Shown: piece after piece, positions 62,078 to 64,000 of the stretch | Numbering within the stretch: position 1 is the first letter of the stretch | Layout of the letters: every line of letters starts with the position of its first letter | Source: Kaiparowitsia implicata GSE-PSE-MK54-09C | GTDB lineage: Bacteria > Cyanobacteriota > Cyanobacteriia > Elainellales > Elainellaceae | DNA length: 64,000 nt | Assembly: GCA_019359435.1 (NCBI GenBank) | Contig: JAHHHI010000081.1 | Location: forward strand, 21,082-85,081 | Direction: 5' to 3' | Position numbers and translations under genes: made by a program | The notes under the pieces: model-generated | The model's database searches: none | What the model was told of the DNA's origin: nothing | The model's input: only the letters and a program-made list of their open reading frames with translations

Positions 62078-62204
62078 AGGGCGTGTCATCAATTCCAACC
62101 AAACGCCTGATGCTATGAGCGTTGCCACGCCCGACCCAAAAACCAGTCTAGGGGCTGTGACTGTTGATTTCTGAGATATCAGAAGCTAATTGATGACAGC
62201 CCCT
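62078..62204 (-). mobile_element. MITE, TGTCATCAATT family, copy B
   Basis: A 127-bp element that is the reverse complement of copy A at 27646-27783, with several point changes and one copy instead of two of an 11-bp internal unit. Its ends are AGGGCGTGTCATCAATT and, as complement, AGGGGCTGTCATCAATT. It lies in the intergenic region between miaE and a CPBP protease gene. Confidence 0.8.
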
Positions 62205-62244
62205 AGTACTTCTAGTTACTTCGCTAATCGCGCACCGCATTCTC

Positions 62245-63108
62245 ATGACTCTCTCCTATCTCAATGCTGTCCGGCAGGGACGCAACGGCTTTTGGCGCTA
62301 TGTGGGAGCCTTGCTCGTAATTCTGTTGTTTTGGATTATTCTGGGCAGCATTCCCTATGCGATCGCCGTGGTAACTCAGGGCGACACACTGGATCGACTC
62401 ACCGCCTATGTGCTGGTTAATCTCAGCTTTGTGTCGTTTTTATGCGGGCTGGCGATCGCCCTCATTGGCATCCATCGCCGCCGTTTGCTCAGCTTGGTCA
62501 GTGCCGATTGCACCGTGCGCTGGGGGCGCATTGCTCAGGGGTTTGGGCTGTGGTTGCTGTTGATGCTGGTGACAATAGGGGTCGGTTATGCTCTAAATCC
62601 CCAGTCGATTGAGTGGTCGTTTGAGCCACAGGCGTGGCTGCGGCTGCTGCCCCTTGCGTTGCTGCTTACGCCTTTGCAAACGACAGTAGAAGAACTGTTT
62701 TTTCGGGGCTATGTGATGCAGTCGCTGAGTTTGCTCACACGCCAGCGCTGGCTCATTGCAGTGCTATCGGCCATTGTGTTTGCGCTGCCACACCTGGGCA
62801 ATCCCGAAGTGGCAAACGATCCCCTGGTGCTGTTGCTGTTTTACCTCTCGTTCGGGCTGGTGGGGGCACTGTTCACCCTCAAAGATAACCGCCTAGAGCT
62901 AATAATCGGCATCCATGCTGCCAATAATCTATTTGCCGCGCTGATTCTAGGCTATCCCGATTCGGTGTTAGATACGCCCACTCTGGTTCGCAGTACAGAG
63001 TTTAACCCCACTGCCAGCCTGCTGAGCTTCTTGGTGCTCAGCGCTCTGTCTTACTACATCTTTTTTGGTCGCCATGCTGATGCTCGACCTCGCACAACTG
63101 ACTCTTGA
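62245..63108 (+). CDS. CPBP family intramembrane metalloprotease
   Basis: A 287-residue membrane protein with about seven transmembrane segments. The CPBP (Abi/CAAX) motifs are present in order: EELFFR in TVEELFFRGYVMQSL, the second in FALPHLGNP and the third in GIHAANNLFAALIL. Members cleave or process membrane peptides; some process bacteriocins, but the role here is unknown. The ATG at 62245 starts TLSYLNAVRQGRNGFWRY. Its 3' end overlaps the next gene by about 35 bp. Confidence 0.92.
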   Translation: MTLSYLNAVRQGRNGFWRYVGALLVILLFWIILGSIPYAIAVVTQGDTLDRLTAYVLVNLSFVSFLCGLAIALIGIHRRRLLSLVSADCTVRWGRIAQGFGLWLLLMLVTIGVGYALNPQSIEWSFEPQAWLRLLPLALLLTPLQTTVEELFFRGYVMQSLSLLTRQRWLIAVLSAIVFALPHLGNPEVANDPLVLLLFYLSFGLVGALFTLKDNRLELIIGIHAANNLFAALILGYPDSVLDTPTLVRSTEFNPTASLLSFLVLSALSYYIFFGRHADARPRTTDS

Positions 63109-63619
63109 TAGCGACCGAGTGCGGCTAGAACCCCTCGCCTTGCATCACCGCGACGCAGTCTTTCAGGAGTTCACAGGTGCGATCGCCCGCTATATGTATC
63201 CCAAGCCTTGCAGCAGTTTGGCAGAAGCCGAGCAAGGTATTTCTCGCGCCCTACAACAGCGGCAGCGACAGACCGACCTGCACCTCGTCATTGCCGATCG
63301 CACCAGCCGCGAATTTTTGGGTATGGTCGGGCTACACCGTATTGATACAGAAACACCAGAATTTGGCATTTGGCTCAAGCAGTCAGCCCAAGGCTTTGGC
63401 TTCGGACGTGAAGCCATCCACCGATTCAAACACTGGGTCGATGACGCTCTAGACTATCGGTTCATCGCCTATTCCGTCGATCAGGACAACCTGCCTAGTC
63501 GCAAAATTCCCGAAAGCCTAGGCGGGCATATTGTTCGTGAATTCCAGCTCATGAGCCAAAGTGGCAATCTATTACACCTGCTGGAATATCGCATCTACCC
63601 GTCGCGCAGACGCTCGTAG
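63074..63619 (+). CDS. GNAT family acetyltransferase (RimJ/RimL type)
   Basis: A 181-residue protein. It begins with LTLDSDRVRLEPLALHHRDAV, as RimJ/RimL-type N-terminal protein acetyltransferases do, and continues with FLGMVGLHRIDTETPEFGIWL and ending GHIVREFQLM. The usual acetyl-CoA loop is represented by AQGFGFGREAIHRFKHW. I take ATG 63074; upstream codons overlap the CPBP gene. The two genes overlap by about 35 bp, so they are probably co-transcribed. Substrate unknown. Confidence 0.9.
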   Translation: MLMLDLAQLTLDSDRVRLEPLALHHRDAVFQEFTGAIARYMYPKPCSSLAEAEQGISRALQQRQRQTDLHLVIADRTSREFLGMVGLHRIDTETPEFGIWLKQSAQGFGFGREAIHRFKHWVDDALDYRFIAYSVDQDNLPSRKIPESLGGHIVREFQLMSQSGNLLHLLEYRIYPSRRRS

Positions 63620-63891
63620 CCCTTGTCTCCACGATCCCTGCCCCAACAGCGTTGCAATATAGATGCAATACAGACGCAAATCTCTCGCTCAATGACGGTG
63701 AGCCAGGCTAATAGAACGTGGGCGTTGCTGAATCATGCTATGAAGCGCTCGCTGAGAGGCTAGAAAACTCACTCAGATCTTCAGGCAATCATATCGTCAT
63801 TCAGCAACGCCAGAACGTGAATTCGAGATCAGCTCAAACCCTTAATGAGCCTGATGCGCACAGTACACTAACCTGAACGTGAGTTCGACAG
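63620..63891. other. Intergenic region before a transposase fragment
   Basis: It holds the MITE at 63721-63811 and a copy of GAACGTGAGTTC (63874-63885) just before the transposase end. No gene is recognised. Confidence 0.5.
63721..63811. mobile_element. MITE with 8-bp target duplication, GGCGTTGC family
   Basis: A 91-bp element whose ends start GGCGTTGCTGAAT on both strands; the similarity runs to 23 bp with three mismatches. The bases AGAACGTG lie directly before it (63713-63720) and directly after it (63812-63819), a clean 8-bp target duplication. It has no coding capacity. The ends resemble those of the IS903 branch of the IS5 superfamily (GGCTTTGTTGAAT), which make 9-bp duplications; the assignment is tentative. 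Confidence 0.82.
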
Positions 63892-64000
63892 TTAAAAAGC
63901 GGCTTGTGGCAGGGCTTGAAGCTCATCATTCGGAATACCTAACGAGGGCTTATCGGGGTGGTAAGCGTAGGCGATCAGGCCTGAGACCAGATTGACGAGG
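63892..64000 (-). CDS. Transposase C-terminus, partial at window edge
   Basis: The last 35 residues of a minus-strand frame ending at a TAA at 63892. They include VNLVSGLIAYAYHPDKPS, which resembles the C-terminus of cyanobacterial IS4/IS5-type transposases (VN-x-x-SGLIAY-x-x-x-P-x-KPS). The rest of the gene lies outside the window. It may be the autonomous source for nearby MITEs, but the ends cannot be compared here. Confidence 0.55.
   Translation of the reverse strand, partial: LVNLVSGLIAYAYHPDKPSLGIPNDELQALPQAAF

Noticed and set aside
1..64000. CRISPR arrays, rRNA and tRNA genes
   Set aside because: I read the gaps for spaced direct repeats, T-loop strings and rRNA motifs and saw none. 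A tRNA hidden in a gap cannot be fully excluded by eye; a tRNA covariance scan would settle it.

Overview
The window is chromosomal DNA of a cyanobacterium. GCGATCGC (HIP1) octamers occur throughout, inside and between genes. The gene set is typically cyanobacterial: a phylloquinone pair (menB, menD), the fbp-zwf-opcA cluster, homologues of plastid Ycf46 and Ycf35, LL-diaminopimelate aminotransferase, a DesC-type desaturase, gas-vesicle genes and many cyanobacterial DUF families. Base composition is moderately GC-rich. The genus cannot be fixed from the sequence; a filamentous, Leptolyngbya-like organism would fit but is a guess. No rRNA, tRNA, CRISPR array, prophage or complete insertion sequence was seen.

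Layout. 1-9 kb: DUF2605 and DUF2973 proteins, a membrane-anchored dimethylformamidase-like protein, a VOC protein, a DUF92/VTE6-type kinase, a glycogen-debranching-type enzyme and a 2-Cys peroxiredoxin behind a nested inverted repeat. 9-17.4 kb: a two-gene M16 peptidase operon (one active-type, one inactive-type), then MlaE permease - DUF3119 - DUF3086. 17.5-22.7 kb, minus strand: dapL, geranylgeranyl-reductase-like flavoprotein, GT2 glycosyltransferase and an alpha-toroid-like protein in one run. 22.9-28.7 kb: a yybP-ykoY manganese riboswitch driving a TMEM165/GDT1 exporter, a Lin0512 protein, a lipoprotein, and a TetR-type regulator with a tyrosine-recombinase-like tail divergent from desC, with two matching 17-bp palindromes between them. 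29-36.4 kb: RHH protein - Ycf46 ATPase - DUF1257, an inositol-monophosphatase-family enzyme, a Crp-family regulator, an M61 peptidase and a TerB protein. 36.7-45 kb: dienelactone hydrolase, a broken P-loop kinase gene, lysS, an ABC-2 permease, DUF3172, clpS, an FTR1 iron permease and a second VOC protein. 45-48 kb: menD-menB. 48.5-52.1 kb: gvpA-gvpC-gvpN-gvpJ-gvpK, with no gvpF/L, gvpG, gvpV or gvpW in view. 52.2-61.1 kb: GNAT, an M15-like repeat protein, a GspE-N-domain protein, then fbp-zwf-opcA, which links the Calvin cycle and the oxidative pentose phosphate pathway. 61.3-64 kb: miaE, a CPBP protease, a GNAT and the C-terminal end of a transposase.

Mobile and repeat content: two inverted copies of a 127-138 bp MITE about 34 kb apart, a second MITE family with a clean 8-bp target duplication plus an older relative, short tandem repeats, and several long hairpins, some centred on a HIP1 site. 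The best candidates for further work are the TetR/recombinase-like fusion with its twin operators, the manganese riboswitch with visible mutually exclusive helices, the GvpC with a winged-helix-like tail, and the M15-like protein with a substituted metal-ligand position.
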